Of a stretch of DNA of 64,000 nt, positions 44,674 to 55,582 are shown one piece after another (position 1 is the first letter of the stretch; each line of letters starts with the position of its first letter). This DNA is from Simplicispira psychrophila DSM 11588 (lineage in GTDB: Bacteria; Pseudomonadota; Gammaproteobacteria; Burkholderiales; Burkholderiaceae_C). The stretch is taken from NCBI RefSeq assembly GCF_000688255.1, contig NZ_JHYS01000001.1:388865-452864 (forward strand), given 5' to 3'. A program made the translations under genes and the position numbers. The notes below the pieces were generated by a model, which was not told the DNA's origin, searched no databases, and saw only the letters and a list, made by a program, of their open reading frames with translations.

Positions 44674-45099
44674 ATGAGTCAAGGCTTTACGAGCCAGATG
44701 GCACGCAACATTTTTTACGGAGGCACGGTTTTCTTCGTGCTCGTGTTTGCCAGTCTGATCTTTAACACTGAAACCAAAATTCCCGAGCGTTCCAAATCGG
44801 GCGAAATCACTGAATCGGTCGTGCGCGGCAAGCATATATGGGAGACGCGCAACTGCATCGGCTGCCATACGCTGCTGGGCGAGGGTGCATATTTCGCTCC
44901 CGAGCTGGGCAACGTGTACGCACGCCGCGGCCCTGACTTCATCAAGGGCTGGATCAAGGCCATGCCGACGCACACCCCAGGGCGCCGCCAGATGCCGCAA
45001 TTCAACCTAACCGATCCGCAGCTGGACGACCTGGTCGAATTCCTGCGCTGGACCAACGGCATCAACACCGAGAAATGGCCGCCAAACATTGAAGGATAA
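44674..45099 (+). CDS. norC: nitric oxide reductase cytochrome c subunit
   Basis: 141 residues. One N-terminal TM (NIFYGGTVFFVLVFASLIF) and a periplasmic cytochrome c domain with C61-x2-C64-H65 (NCIGCHTLLGEGAYFAPEL) and axial Met (RRQMPQFNL). ATG 44674 is preceded by GAGGT; upstream in-frame codons lie inside the promoter. First gene of norC-norB-norQ-polyferredoxin-norD. Confidence 0.97.
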   Translation: MSQGFTSQMARNIFYGGTVFFVLVFASLIFNTETKIPERSKSGEITESVVRGKHIWETRNCIGCHTLLGEGAYFAPELGNVYARRGPDFIKGWIKAMPTHTPGRRQMPQFNLTDPQLDDLVEFLRWTNGINTEKWPPNIEG

Positions 45100-46578
<1,479 letters not shown>

Positions 46579-46580
46579 CC

Positions 46581-47441
46581 ATGGCACACACCGTCCACAC
46601 AGTGGCCTCACAGGGCTCCGGCCCTTCTAACGCGCTGGGCCGAAGCCCTGCTGTGGGCGGTGCACCGTTTTACGCTGCCCAAGGCAGCGAATGTGCTCTC
46701 TTTGAGCATTGCTTTGCGCAGCAACTACCGCTGCTGATCAAAGGCCCCACCGGCTGCGGCAAAACACGTTTTGTCGAACACATGGCGGCGCGCCTCGGGC
46801 GCGCCCTGATTACCGTGTCCTGCCATGACGATCTCAGCGCGGCCGACCTCGTCGGTCGCCACCTGATTGGCCAGGGCAACACCGTCTGGACCGACGGGCC
46901 GCTGACGCGAGCCGTCCGCGAAGGCGCCATTTTGTATCTGGACGAGATCGTCGAAGCCCGCAAGGACACCACTGTCGTGTTGCACCCGCTGGCCGACGAC
47001 CGCCGCCTCCTTCCCATCGAACGCACGGGTGAGCTGCTCAAGGCGCCGCCCGAGTTCATGCTGGTCATCTCTTACAACCCGGGTTACCAGAACCTGCTCA
47101 AGGGCCTGAAACCCAGCACCCGCCAGCGCTTTACCGCCCTGTCGCTGAGCTACCCGGCCCCAGCCGTCGAGCGCGCCATTCTGGAGCGCGAAGGCCACGC
47201 CAGTCCCGCCTTGGCGGCACGTTTGGTGCAGTTGGCGCAAGCACTGCGCCGCCTGACCGACCACGACCTCGAAGAAACCGCCAGCACCCGCCTGCTTGTC
47301 ATGGCGGCACGCTTGGTGACCTCCGGCCTGCCCTTGCGCGACGCCTGCCGCGCCGCTGTGGTGGACGCGTTGACCGACGACGCTGAAACCATTCAGGCGC
47401 TCGACGAAGTCGTGCGCGCGGTTGTAGGTGATGAAGACTGA
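46581..47441 (+). CDS. norQ: MoxR-type AAA+ ATPase NorQ
   Basis: 286 residues. Walker A KGPTGCGKTRF, Walker B ILYLDEIVEA, sensor LVISYNPGYQN and arginine-finger region KPSTRQRFTAL. Works with NorD to insert the non-haem iron FeB into NorB. An N-terminal ~30-residue segment precedes the ATPase. Starts two bases after the norB stop, so coupled. Confidence 0.95.
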   Translation: MAHTVHTVASQGSGPSNALGRSPAVGGAPFYAAQGSECALFEHCFAQQLPLLIKGPTGCGKTRFVEHMAARLGRALITVSCHDDLSAADLVGRHLIGQGNTVWTDGPLTRAVREGAILYLDEIVEARKDTTVVLHPLADDRRLLPIERTGELLKAPPEFMLVISYNPGYQNLLKGLKPSTRQRFTALSLSYPAPAVERAILEREGHASPALAARLVQLAQALRRLTDHDLEETASTRLLVMAARLVTSGLPLRDACRAAVVDALTDDAETIQALDEVVRAVVGDED

Positions 47442-48456
47442 CTGTTCTAGCTGCGCTTCAGCCTCTGGCTGCTCCAGCGCGCCAGCCCTGAAAGGCACAC
47501 CCGACAAAGGCGCTGTGGCGCAACCTGCCAGCGCCACACTGCAACGGCGCCGGCGCTGGTTTCAGTTGTCCTTTTTTGCTGTTTTTCTCCTCGCTCCAGC
47601 ACTCAATTTGCTGCGCTTTGACCTCACCGAGACCCAGCTCTGGGTGCTCGGTTTTCGCTGGTCACTGGGCATTGAAGCCTTCCTGCATGGCCAAGCCAGC
47701 GCCCTGGAAACGGCCTGGTCGATTGTCTGGCGCGGCATCTTGCCTGTTCTTACCCTGGTGGTCGCCTTCCTCAGCGTCGCCTACCACTTTGGTCGCCTGT
47801 ATTGCGGCTGGCTGTGCCCGCATTTTTCGCTGGTCGAAACTCTGAACGACCTGCTGCACCGCGCCACCGGCAAGCTCAGTGTGTGGGACAAATCCGCCAC
47901 GCCGCGCCCCGGCCGCACCACCGACAAGCGCTGGTGGCCAGTTTTTCTGGCTGCCTGCCTGGTGTTTGGCTTCCTGTGGGCCATCACGCTGCTGACCTAC
48001 CTGCTACCCCCCACCCTGATCTGGGGCGGCCTGCTGCAAGGTACGCTGACGCCCAACCAAGCGCGCTTTTTAGTCGTCGGCACACTGGTCTTTACCCTGG
48101 AATTTACGCTGGCACGGCATTTGTTTTGTCGCTACGGCTGTGCCGTCGGCCTGTTCCAAAGCTTGGCTTGGATGGCCAACCCCAAGGGCATGGTGGTTTC
48201 GTTCACCCGCGAACGGGCGCGCGAATGCAAAACCTGCGACGCCCCGCGCGGCAGCGCCTGCGACCACGCCTGCCCGATGCGTCTGAACCCGCGCAACATC
48301 AAACGCATGATGTTTGCCTGCGTGCAGTGCGGCCAGTGCCTGGCCGCCTGCGACGCCACCCAAACCGAGCAAGGCCGTACCCCGACCCTGGAATGGAAAG
48401 TCGGTCTGGACGCGGTCCGTGAAACGATGCGCCAGCGGCGTGAGGACCAAAGCTGA
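47431..48456 (+). CDS. 4Fe-4S polyferredoxin membrane protein (NapH/CcoG-like) in the nor operon
   Basis: 341 residues from ATG 47431 (a GTG precedes it at 47428). A Cys-rich N-terminus (C5, C8, C14) is followed by about four TM segments and cytoplasmic motifs: LYCGWLCPHFSL and LFCRYGCAVGLFQ (the CxxxCP-like pairs of NapH/NosR/CcoG proteins), then two ferredoxin clusters CKTC...CDHACPM and CVQCGQCLAAC. It lies between norQ and norD with overlaps on both sides, so it is part of the NO reductase maturation or electron supply. The exact role is unknown. Confidence 0.85.
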   Translation: MKTDCSSCASASGCSSAPALKGTPDKGAVAQPASATLQRRRRWFQLSFFAVFLLAPALNLLRFDLTETQLWVLGFRWSLGIEAFLHGQASALETAWSIVWRGILPVLTLVVAFLSVAYHFGRLYCGWLCPHFSLVETLNDLLHRATGKLSVWDKSATPRPGRTTDKRWWPVFLAACLVFGFLWAITLLTYLLPPTLIWGGLLQGTLTPNQARFLVVGTLVFTLEFTLARHLFCRYGCAVGLFQSLAWMANPKGMVVSFTRERARECKTCDAPRGSACDHACPMRLNPRNIKRMMFACVQCGQCLAACDATQTEQGRTPTLEWKVGLDAVRETMRQRREDQS

Positions 48457-50285
48457 TGGAAGAATGGATTGGCCAATGGTGGCACCGTGCCGTCCTGCGC
48501 GTGGCCGAGCCCGACCGTGCCGACGTGCGCGTGACGCTGGATGAAATGCGCCGCAGCATTGCCCTGTTATATCGCGCTGGTGGCGGCGACGCGGCCGTGC
48601 GCGTGACACCTGTAGCCGACAGCCGCCACGGCGGACCGCGCGGCTGGCTACAACGCCTGGCGGGCAGTGGTATCCGCGTGCCACTGCCGGTGCTTGACTG
48701 GGAAACCCTGGCGTTGCCCCCGCAAGTGAGCGTGTTCGAACAGCGCGAACTCAACCGAGAACTGTATTTGTGGCTGGCCGCACTGGCCGCTGTATTCGAG
48801 CCTAGCGGCGACTGGGTTGCTGACAACCGCGCCGCCACTGCGCGGGCCCTGCAGCGCTTTGCCGGCATGCGCGGGCGCCACCAGCGCCTGACGCAAGCGC
48901 ACCTGGAACAGCGCCCTGCCCTGTCCAGTCTGCGCACCGACGCTGCACCGTTTGAGGCAGCCGTGCAAGCCGCGCTGCGCGGCGACGACCACAGTCCTCT
49001 GTTTGTCGAGCCGCAGCAGGTTGCCCCGGTCTGGCTGTGGCTGACCGCCGGCCAAAGCAATGCGCCCGCCGGCACCTCGGGCAGCACCGGCGGCGGCGCC
49101 GGTGAACGCCCCGATGGTGCCCCTGACGCTGAAAGCAAGCAACGCCGCCGCTCGCAACGGGTCGAACAAAAAGAGGCGCGCAACCCGCTGTTGGTGGCCG
49201 CCAAAGTCGAAGCTTTGAACAGCTGGAGCGAGTTGGTGCGCCTCGACCGCGGCACTGACGACGAAGTAGATCCCAATGCCACCACCGCCGCCAATGACAT
49301 GGACACCCTGTCGCTGGCGCGCGGCGAGCAGACCACCGCCTCACGCGTCAAGTTCGACTTGGACTTGCCCAGCGCCTCCGCCGACGACCTGCCGCTCGGC
49401 CCCGGCCGCAAAACCCCGGAATGGGACTGGCGCCGCGGCGTAATGCAACCCGATCACTGCGCCGTGCAATGCTCGGTCGCGCGCGCCGGCATGCCCTATG
49501 TGCCACCACAAGCGCTGCGCGCCACCGCACGGCGCGTGCGTCGGCGCTTGGAAGTGCTGCGCGCCGCACCCCGCTGGCAAAACGGCCAGACCACCGGTGA
49601 CGATTTCGACATCGATGCCTGGGTGCGCTTTCAAACCGAATCGCAGGGCGGCGTGCAACACACTGATTCGCCACCGGTCTACCTCCGGCGCCAGCGCGGC
49701 GAGCGCAGCCTGGCGACGCTGCTGCTGGCCGACCTGTCGCTGTCCACCGACGCTTACGCCACCAACAGCGCGCGCGTCATCGACGTCATCCGCGATGCGC
49801 TGTATGTATTTGGCGAAGCGCTCGCTGGCACCGGCGATGCGTTCGAGATGCTGGGTTTTAGCTCAGTGCGGCGCCAGCATGTACGTATCCAGCACATCAA
49901 GGGCTTTGGTGAAGGCTGGAACGACACCGTGCGCGCGCGCGTCGGCGTGCTGAAACCGGGTTTTTACACCCGTATGGGTGCCGCCGTGCGCGATGCCACG
50001 CGCCGTCTGAGCGCCCGTTCCGAACGCCAGCGCCTGCTGCTGGTGCTGACCGACGGCAAGCCCAACGACCTCGACATCTACGAAGGCCGCTACGGCTTGG
50101 AAGACACGCGCCACGCCATCCAGGAAGCACGCGATGCTGGCTTGATACCGTTTTGCGTCACCATCGACAAGGAAGCGCACGAATACCTGCCGATGCTGTT
50201 TGGCAGCCAAGGCTACGCCTTGGTCAAACGCCCGCAAGACTTGGTGCAGCGCCTGACGCAGGCCTGGGTGACGCTGGCACGCTGA
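48456..50285 (+). CDS. norD: NO reductase activation protein NorD (VWA domain)
   Basis: 609 residues. The C-terminal VWA domain shows LLLADLSLSTDAY (MIDAS DxSxS), LVLTDGKPNDLDIYEGRYG and CVTIDKEAHEYLPMLFG. The N-terminal half is helical with a long charged, Gly-rich linker (about 195-245). Partner of NorQ in FeB insertion. The start overlaps the polyferredoxin stop as TGATG. Last gene of the rightward operon; it converges with ttrA, with a dispersed repeat in the gap. Confidence 0.95.
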   Translation: MEEWIGQWWHRAVLRVAEPDRADVRVTLDEMRRSIALLYRAGGGDAAVRVTPVADSRHGGPRGWLQRLAGSGIRVPLPVLDWETLALPPQVSVFEQRELNRELYLWLAALAAVFEPSGDWVADNRAATARALQRFAGMRGRHQRLTQAHLEQRPALSSLRTDAAPFEAAVQAALRGDDHSPLFVEPQQVAPVWLWLTAGQSNAPAGTSGSTGGGAGERPDGAPDAESKQRRRSQRVEQKEARNPLLVAAKVEALNSWSELVRLDRGTDDEVDPNATTAANDMDTLSLARGEQTTASRVKFDLDLPSASADDLPLGPGRKTPEWDWRRGVMQPDHCAVQCSVARAGMPYVPPQALRATARRVRRRLEVLRAAPRWQNGQTTGDDFDIDAWVRFQTESQGGVQHTDSPPVYLRRQRGERSLATLLLADLSLSTDAYATNSARVIDVIRDALYVFGEALAGTGDAFEMLGFSSVRRQHVRIQHIKGFGEGWNDTVRARVGVLKPGFYTRMGAAVRDATRRLSARSERQRLLLVLTDGKPNDLDIYEGRYGLEDTRHAIQEARDAGLIPFCVTIDKEAHEYLPMLFGSQGYALVKRPQDLVQRLTQAWVTLAR

Positions 50286-50326
50286 GACCAGCACCCTGCA
50301 CTGGCACCAGTTTCAGCCCGATATTG

Positions 50327-50388
50327 CTCCTATTAAAATAGCTGCAACCGCTTATCAAGCAAGCGTTACAGCCATTTTTTATCTAGAA
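50327..50388. repeat. ATAGCT-type dispersed repeat between norD and ttrA
   Basis: TATTAAAATAGCTGCAACCG, CTTATCAAGCAAGCGTTAC and CCATTTTTTATC follow each other in the convergent gap; same family as 56247-56308. Confidence 0.7.
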
Positions 50389-50393
50389 ATCGA

Positions 50394-53300
50394 CTAGGCC
50401 CGCTCGAGGCGCACCGGCAGCCCCTGGCGCACCACGGCGCCCGAAACCCCATCGATCCACACATTGGTCTGGTCACCACGCGAGGGATCCGCAAAGCCCA
50501 GGTCGTTGAGGTTCACCCCGTTGGCGTGTTGCGGATTGAGGGGCAGCGCCTTGCCGTCCACCGTGTGCTGGCGCGCGCCGAGCTCGGTGTGGCCGTAGCC
50601 GTGCTCAATGGCAATAGCGCCGGGCATGACCCCGTCGCGCACCAGTGCCACGGCCAGTATGCTTTTGCCGGGCGTGGTCAAGCGCACGGTATCGCCGTTG
50701 CGGATGCCCAGCCGCGCCGCGTCTGCGCGGTTCACTGCTACCGGATTGTGCGGATGGACCTGGCGCAAGCGCGCCACGCCAATCGACATCGAACTCATCA
50801 GATTCGATTTGTACGAAGTCATCAGCATTGGCCACTGGTCTTCGGGGAAATGCGCGCGCATGGCGCTGCCGTCGGCCAGACGGGTGGGGAAATAAGTAGG
50901 GCAACCGCTCAGGCGCTCGCCCGTCATGGAGTGGCGCATCTTGGCAACGTCTTCCATCCACAGCTGCAGCGGCAGAGGGTGGGGTTTGCGGATGTGCTCG
51001 CCCTTCCAGGCAGCGTCGATCTTGTCAAAGCGCCCACCGCGCGTCATCAGCATCGCCACTTGGCGCCACTCGTCTTCCTTCAACTGGGCTTGCAGCAGCG
51101 GCTGGTACCGGTCCACACCGGTGACCAGCATATCGTCGTCACTGGCTGGAGGCACGGCCTTGCCACCGGCAAACGCCATGTTGGCCAAACCACGCAAGAA
51201 GAAGTCTTCGGCGCTCTTGAGCGCGCAGGGGTTGCCCTGGGCGTCGCTCATGCCGTTATCGCCAAAGCCGGGCAACTCCAGGCGCTCGGCGACAGCAAAC
51301 AAGAAGCTCTCGACGTTCACCGGCGCGCCGCTGGCGGTACGCGCCACGGCAGGCTGCACGGTGGGCCAACGCACCGTCGAACTTTTGGCGATCACATCGG
51401 CCCAGGGAGCTGAAATGCCCCAGCTCTCATACGTCACGGTGTCCGGCACGATGTAGTCGGCCAGCGCACTGGTCTCGTTGATGAAGGGGTCAATGGAGAC
51501 GATCAGCGGCAGATTTTTCGGATCTTTCAGCGCTTCGCCCACGGTGTTCTTGAAGCCAACAATCGAATACATCGGATTGCTCATGTGGTTGATCCACACC
51601 TTGGCCTTATACGGATAGCCGGCCAGTGCGCTGGCCAGCATTTCGCTGCTCAGGCCGCCGACAGCCGGGTACCACGGCGCCTTGGCTGGGTACGGCGATG
51701 CGCCCGCGTCCTTCTTGCGTTGAAACTCACTGCTCTTTTCGTACGGGAAGCGGGTGCGCGACAACGCCACGCCGCGCGGCTTGACCTTGCCGGCGAAGTC
51801 GGCAAAGTTGTAGCGCGGACCGGGGCCAAACGGCCCAAACGGGCCGGCGTCCAACACCAGTCCGCCACGCACATTCAGGTTGCCGACCAGCGTGTTGAGC
51901 ATGGTGATGGCATAGGCAGTGTAGAAACCGGCGCCGCCCATGGTGCCGCCGTGCGCATCGGCCACGGCACGCTTGCCAAAGCTGGTGAATTCGCGCGCCA
52001 ACTCTTCGATCTGCACGCGTGGGATACCGCACAACTCGGCATATTCGTCCAGGGTCTTGGCACGGGCTTCGGTGCGCATCTTCGATAGCGCGCTGCACAC
52101 CGCAATGGCGGGCCCGGCGCCGTCCTGCGCTGCGACCAGTGCCGGGGCGTCCACGCTGCGCTCGACAAACAACTTGGCTGACAGCGGTGCAGTGTGCGGC
52201 GCCAGTGTGCCGTCATCGCGTTGCACCACGTACACATCGACCGGAGCGATCGGCTCCTGGCCCTCTTCGGCGGCAGGCGCCGGCGGCAGCGCCCAGCCCA
52301 GGTCGGCGCCGCGCAGGAAGCTGCCAAAACGCGGATGCTGGGGGTCGTTGATGAGCAGGTGGGTGGCGTTGCTCCAGGCGGCTTCGCCGGCAGCCTCCAT
52401 GGCGGCGGGGCCGGGCTGGGCCAAAAATTGCGCGTCGTAACGCTCGTTGTCTAGAATCCAGCGGATCAGGCCTAACGCCAACGCCAGATCGGTGGCCGGC
52501 TTAACGCCGATCCAGCGGTTGCCACTGCCCGAGGCCAGACTCGACGAGGTCGGCAGGATGGGGGAGACCACCACGTAGCGAAAGGTGTTCTCGGGCCGCG
52601 AACGCGCTTCGGCCAGTTCACGCCCCTGGCGCTGGAAGGGGTTGCCCGATTGCGCCGGTGCGGCGCCAATGAACAGGCCAAAGCTGGCGTTCTTCCAATC
52701 GGGCTTACCATGCGGCATTTCTGCCAGGCTGCCCATGGCGGCACCGGCGCCAACGCGAAAACTCTGGCCGCAGTAGGAGCCATGGTTGGACACATTGACG
52801 GTGCCAAACGCGGGGCCGGCAAAGCGGCGCACCAAGGCAGCGCGCCCTTCGTTGGCCGAGTCGGTGACCAACAGCTGGTTGCTCTTGGGGCCGTACTCGG
52901 GGTTGGCCGGGTCGAGCAGCGTTTTCGTATCGCGCACCGCGCGCAGGCCGTCCACAGGGCCTTCACCAAACAGGTCGCCGCCGTCACAAACTTCCTGCAC
53001 CAGTTGCTCGAACGAAATGGTCTGCCAGCGGCCTTCGCCGCGCTTGCCGACGCGCTTGAACGGTTGCAGCACGCGGTGCGGGCTGATCTGGTGCTCCAGC
53101 ATGGCCGAACCGCGCGCGCAGGAGGTGGCACGCCCTTCGAGGCCGTTCTCACCACCGAGCATCGCGTAGACCTCGCGCACCGGCGTTTCCATCGGCGCGG
53201 GATGGGTGGTGGCGAGCGGGTGATACGGGTTGCCAGCAATGCGCACGATGCGGTTGCTGGCGGTATCGACGCGCACGCGCACACCGCACTGCGTCCAGCA

Positions 53301-53588
53301 GCCCAGGCAACTCGACGGGCTGACCACCTGGCCGGGCTGGGTGCTGAGCACACCCGTCACCGGGTCAATCCGGAACTCGGGGGTGAGCGAGTTACCGCGC
53401 GTGGCGTGCGCCGTGGGCACGCCAGCACTGCCGGTGACCAGGCCCTTGCCGGCCTTGAACACGGTTTCGCCGTAGCCGGCAGCAAAGGCGGCTAAACCAC
53501 CGGCGGTGACGCCGCCGCGCAGCAGCAACTTGCGGCGGGCCGTGTCTTGGGGCTGGTCCTGTCGGTCGCTTTTATCGTTCGTAGTCAT
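50394..53588 (-). CDS. ttrA: tetrathionate reductase catalytic subunit
   Basis: A molybdopterin oxidoreductase of 1064 residues. A Tat-type signal (ARRKLLLRGGVTAGGLAAFAA) is followed by a 4Fe-4S motif CLGCWTQCGV with a further Cys in ATSCARGS. The candidate Mo-ligand Cys lies in NHGSYCGQSFRVG, and the C-terminal MGD-binding domain has VRLTTPGKSI. Size, order with TtrB and the NrfD-type TtrC, and the CLGCWTQCGVRVRV stretch point to TtrA rather than thiosulfate, arsenate or nitrate enzymes. Reduces tetrathionate to thiosulfate in the periplasm. Related sulfur or arsenic oxyanion substrates cannot be excluded. Confidence 0.85.
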   Translation of the reverse strand: MTTNDKSDRQDQPQDTARRKLLLRGGVTAGGLAAFAAGYGETVFKAGKGLVTGSAGVPTAHATRGNSLTPEFRIDPVTGVLSTQPGQVVSPSSCLGCWTQCGVRVRVDTASNRIVRIAGNPYHPLATTHPAPMETPVREVYAMLGGENGLEGRATSCARGSAMLEHQISPHRVLQPFKRVGKRGEGRWQTISFEQLVQEVCDGGDLFGEGPVDGLRAVRDTKTLLDPANPEYGPKSNQLLVTDSANEGRAALVRRFAGPAFGTVNVSNHGSYCGQSFRVGAGAAMGSLAEMPHGKPDWKNASFGLFIGAAPAQSGNPFQRQGRELAEARSRPENTFRYVVVSPILPTSSSLASGSGNRWIGVKPATDLALALGLIRWILDNERYDAQFLAQPGPAAMEAAGEAAWSNATHLLINDPQHPRFGSFLRGADLGWALPPAPAAEEGQEPIAPVDVYVVQRDDGTLAPHTAPLSAKLFVERSVDAPALVAAQDGAGPAIAVCSALSKMRTEARAKTLDEYAELCGIPRVQIEELAREFTSFGKRAVADAHGGTMGGAGFYTAYAITMLNTLVGNLNVRGGLVLDAGPFGPFGPGPRYNFADFAGKVKPRGVALSRTRFPYEKSSEFQRKKDAGASPYPAKAPWYPAVGGLSSEMLASALAGYPYKAKVWINHMSNPMYSIVGFKNTVGEALKDPKNLPLIVSIDPFINETSALADYIVPDTVTYESWGISAPWADVIAKSSTVRWPTVQPAVARTASGAPVNVESFLFAVAERLELPGFGDNGMSDAQGNPCALKSAEDFFLRGLANMAFAGGKAVPPASDDDMLVTGVDRYQPLLQAQLKEDEWRQVAMLMTRGGRFDKIDAAWKGEHIRKPHPLPLQLWMEDVAKMRHSMTGERLSGCPTYFPTRLADGSAMRAHFPEDQWPMLMTSYKSNLMSSMSIGVARLRQVHPHNPVAVNRADAARLGIRNGDTVRLTTPGKSILAVALVRDGVMPGAIAIEHGYGHTELGARQHTVDGKALPLNPQHANGVNLNDLGFADPSRGDQTNVWIDGVSGAVVRQGLPVRLERA

Positions 53589-53606
53589 GGAGAATCCTTA
53601 TGTGTC

Positions 53607-54656
53607 TTAGACAGCGGCGGCGCCAGAATGCGCTGGAGCGATGCGGGCCGGGAAGTACTCCAGCGCCAGCGTAATAGCCGCCAGCAGGGCCACGCACAGG
53701 CCAAAGACCCCCACCATGCCCAACAGGCCGTCACCGCCCAGCGGCATGTTGTAGACGTATAGACCGGCGCCGAACTTGGGCACACTCTGCACACCCATGA
53801 ACAGCGCCCAGCGGAATACCCAGGCGGCAGCCAGCATCGTCAGCCCCATACCCAGAGATGCCAGCGGCTGGACCAGTGCCTGCGCCGGGCGCTGCAACCA
53901 CAGCAGCACAACGACACCTGCCAACACCGAGCCCAACATACTCAGGCGCCATACCGAAAAGTCGGTGAACAGACGTTTGGCAGCAAGGAGCGAGGGCGCA
54001 TCGCTGGCCAGGCCGACGCCTGCCCACAGCGCGACAGTCGCTACCAGCAACCAAGCGGCGGTCAGCGCTAAAGTGCGTAGCAGTGGGGCAGGCAGCGCCG
54101 CCAAGCCACTAGGCAGCCAGCGCGCCACTACCAGCATGGCGCCCAGCGCAGCCAGCCAGCCGGTCAGTGCCAAGTTGACGGGCAGGAACAGCGTATTCCA
54201 CAGCGGACGTGCGCGCACCACCATGACTTCGGCGCCGGTATAGACCATGACATTGATGGCGGCCAACGCCAGCAGCACGGCCAGCACGCGCAGCAAGCTG
54301 CGCCAGCCCAACCACCAAGCGGCGCAAAAGGCAAAGGCCAGCATGACAAAGGCCGGCAGCAGGTAGGCGCCGAGTGACATCCAAGACCAAGGTGTGAAGT
54401 GCGCATAAAAGTGCCAGAAGCGCGCCGGCTGGTGCAGGTCGGCCAGCAGCGACACCGGTGCGGCAGCGGCGCTGGTGGCCAGCACCACCACAGCGGCGGG
54501 CAGCAGGCGTGCCCCCACCGAGCCGACACGGCCCAAGGCGCAGGCCGCCGCCGTCAGCGCCGCGCCGGTACAGATACCGACCAAGAAGAAATACTGCACC
54601 GCCCAGGGCAGCCAAGCCGCTTCGTAGGCGGGGGTGAGCAATTCGATGATGTGCAT
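53607..54656 (-). CDS. ttrC: tetrathionate reductase membrane subunit, NrfD family
   Basis: 349 residues with nine or so TM segments. Starts MHIIELLTPAYEAAWLPWAV, typical of TtrC/NrfD quinol-oxidising anchors, with PVSLLADLHQPARFWHFY and FTPWSWMSLGAYLL as family motifs. Transfers electrons from quinol to TtrB. It lies between ttrB and ttrA, the gene order ttrBCA known from Salmonella. Confidence 0.88.
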   Translation of the reverse strand: MHIIELLTPAYEAAWLPWAVQYFFLVGICTGAALTAAACALGRVGSVGARLLPAAVVVLATSAAAAPVSLLADLHQPARFWHFYAHFTPWSWMSLGAYLLPAFVMLAFAFCAAWWLGWRSLLRVLAVLLALAAINVMVYTGAEVMVVRARPLWNTLFLPVNLALTGWLAALGAMLVVARWLPSGLAALPAPLLRTLALTAAWLLVATVALWAGVGLASDAPSLLAAKRLFTDFSVWRLSMLGSVLAGVVVLLWLQRPAQALVQPLASLGMGLTMLAAAWVFRWALFMGVQSVPKFGAGLYVYNMPLGGDGLLGMVGVFGLCVALLAAITLALEYFPARIAPAHSGAAAV

Positions 54657-54670
54657 GGTGTTTTTTTCTC

Positions 54671-55468
54671 TCAGTGGCCCGCCACCAAGCGCACGCTGGC
54701 CTGGCCGTCGATACCGTTGACAAACTCATCGGGCAGGCCGATGTAGAAGACGTGCGGCGACGTGGCCATGCCGGGTTTCAGCACCTTGATGTCTTTTGCG
54801 TGCGCCTTGAGCCTTTGCGCAGCGCTACTGCCGGCGTCATTCAGGTCGCCAATCACGCGCGCACCGCCGACGCAGCTTTCCACACAGGCCGGCAGCAGGC
54901 CGACTTCCAAGCGGTGCTCGCAGAAGGTGCATTTATCCGCCGTCTGCGTCTCGTGGTTGATGAAGCGTGCGTCGTACGGGCAAGCCTGCACGCAGTAGCC
55001 GCAACCGACGCAGCGCTCGTTGTCCACCAGCACGATGCCGTCGGTGCGCTGGAAGGTGGCCTGCACCGGGCAGACCGGCACGCAAGGCGGCTCGTCGCAG
55101 TGGTTGCACAGACGCGGCAGGCTGACCATGGCCGGCGGCACACCGGTGCCCCGGTCCACTTCGTACTGCAACACCGTGGTGCGGAACTGACCGATGGGCG
55201 GCAAGTTCTCCATCGAGCAACTCACAGTACAGGCCTGACAGCCAATACACTGGCGCAAATCGACCACCATGCCATAGCGCTTGCCCTCCATACCGGGGCG
55301 ACGCGGCGGCTGCGCACCCATGCCCAGCACCGGCGTGGCAGTGGCGGCGACAGCCGCCGCCGGGAGCGCAGCTGCAGCGACCGCCATGCCGAGCAGGCTT
55401 TGTAGAAAACCGCGCTTGCCGGAACGCCTGTCATCAGGCCGGTGATCGGGGAGGAGGAGTTTTTGCAT
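54671..55468 (-). CDS. ttrB: tetrathionate reductase iron-sulfur subunit
   Basis: 265 residues. A twin-arginine-like signal (RRSGKRGFLQSLLGM) leads into a four-cluster ferredoxin of the DmsB/NrfC type: CIGCQACTVSCSMEN, CNHCDEPPCVPVCPV, CVGCGYCVQACPYDARF and CTFCEHRLEVG...CVESC. First gene of the operon. No ttrRS two-component genes are nearby; two FNR boxes precede it. Confidence 0.88.
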   Translation of the reverse strand: MQKLLLPDHRPDDRRSGKRGFLQSLLGMAVAAAALPAAAVAATATPVLGMGAQPPRRPGMEGKRYGMVVDLRQCIGCQACTVSCSMENLPPIGQFRTTVLQYEVDRGTGVPPAMVSLPRLCNHCDEPPCVPVCPVQATFQRTDGIVLVDNERCVGCGYCVQACPYDARFINHETQTADKCTFCEHRLEVGLLPACVESCVGGARVIGDLNDAGSSAAQRLKAHAKDIKVLKPGMATSPHVFYIGLPDEFVNGIDGQASVRLVAGH

Positions 55469-55555
55469 GGCGGCGCTCTCTGGCTGGGGGTGCTTGATAC
55501 CTGTGCGCTTGAATGGTCTTTAAACCGAAAATCACACAAGCTGAGTAGATAACTC

Positions 55556-55561
55556 ATCATA
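55556..55561 (-). promoter_or_regulatory. ttrB promoter -10
   Basis: TATGAT on the minus strand (55561-55556), 21 bases downstream of the proximal FNR box, the same spacing as in the norC promoter. Confidence 0.65.
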
Positions 55562-55582
55562 AAAACCTAGCGTTTACCCGCA

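Noticed and set aside
48299..49411. A 370-codon minus-strand frame opposite norD
   Set aside because: norD has VWA and operon evidence; the antisense product is Arg/Ser-rich with no motif.
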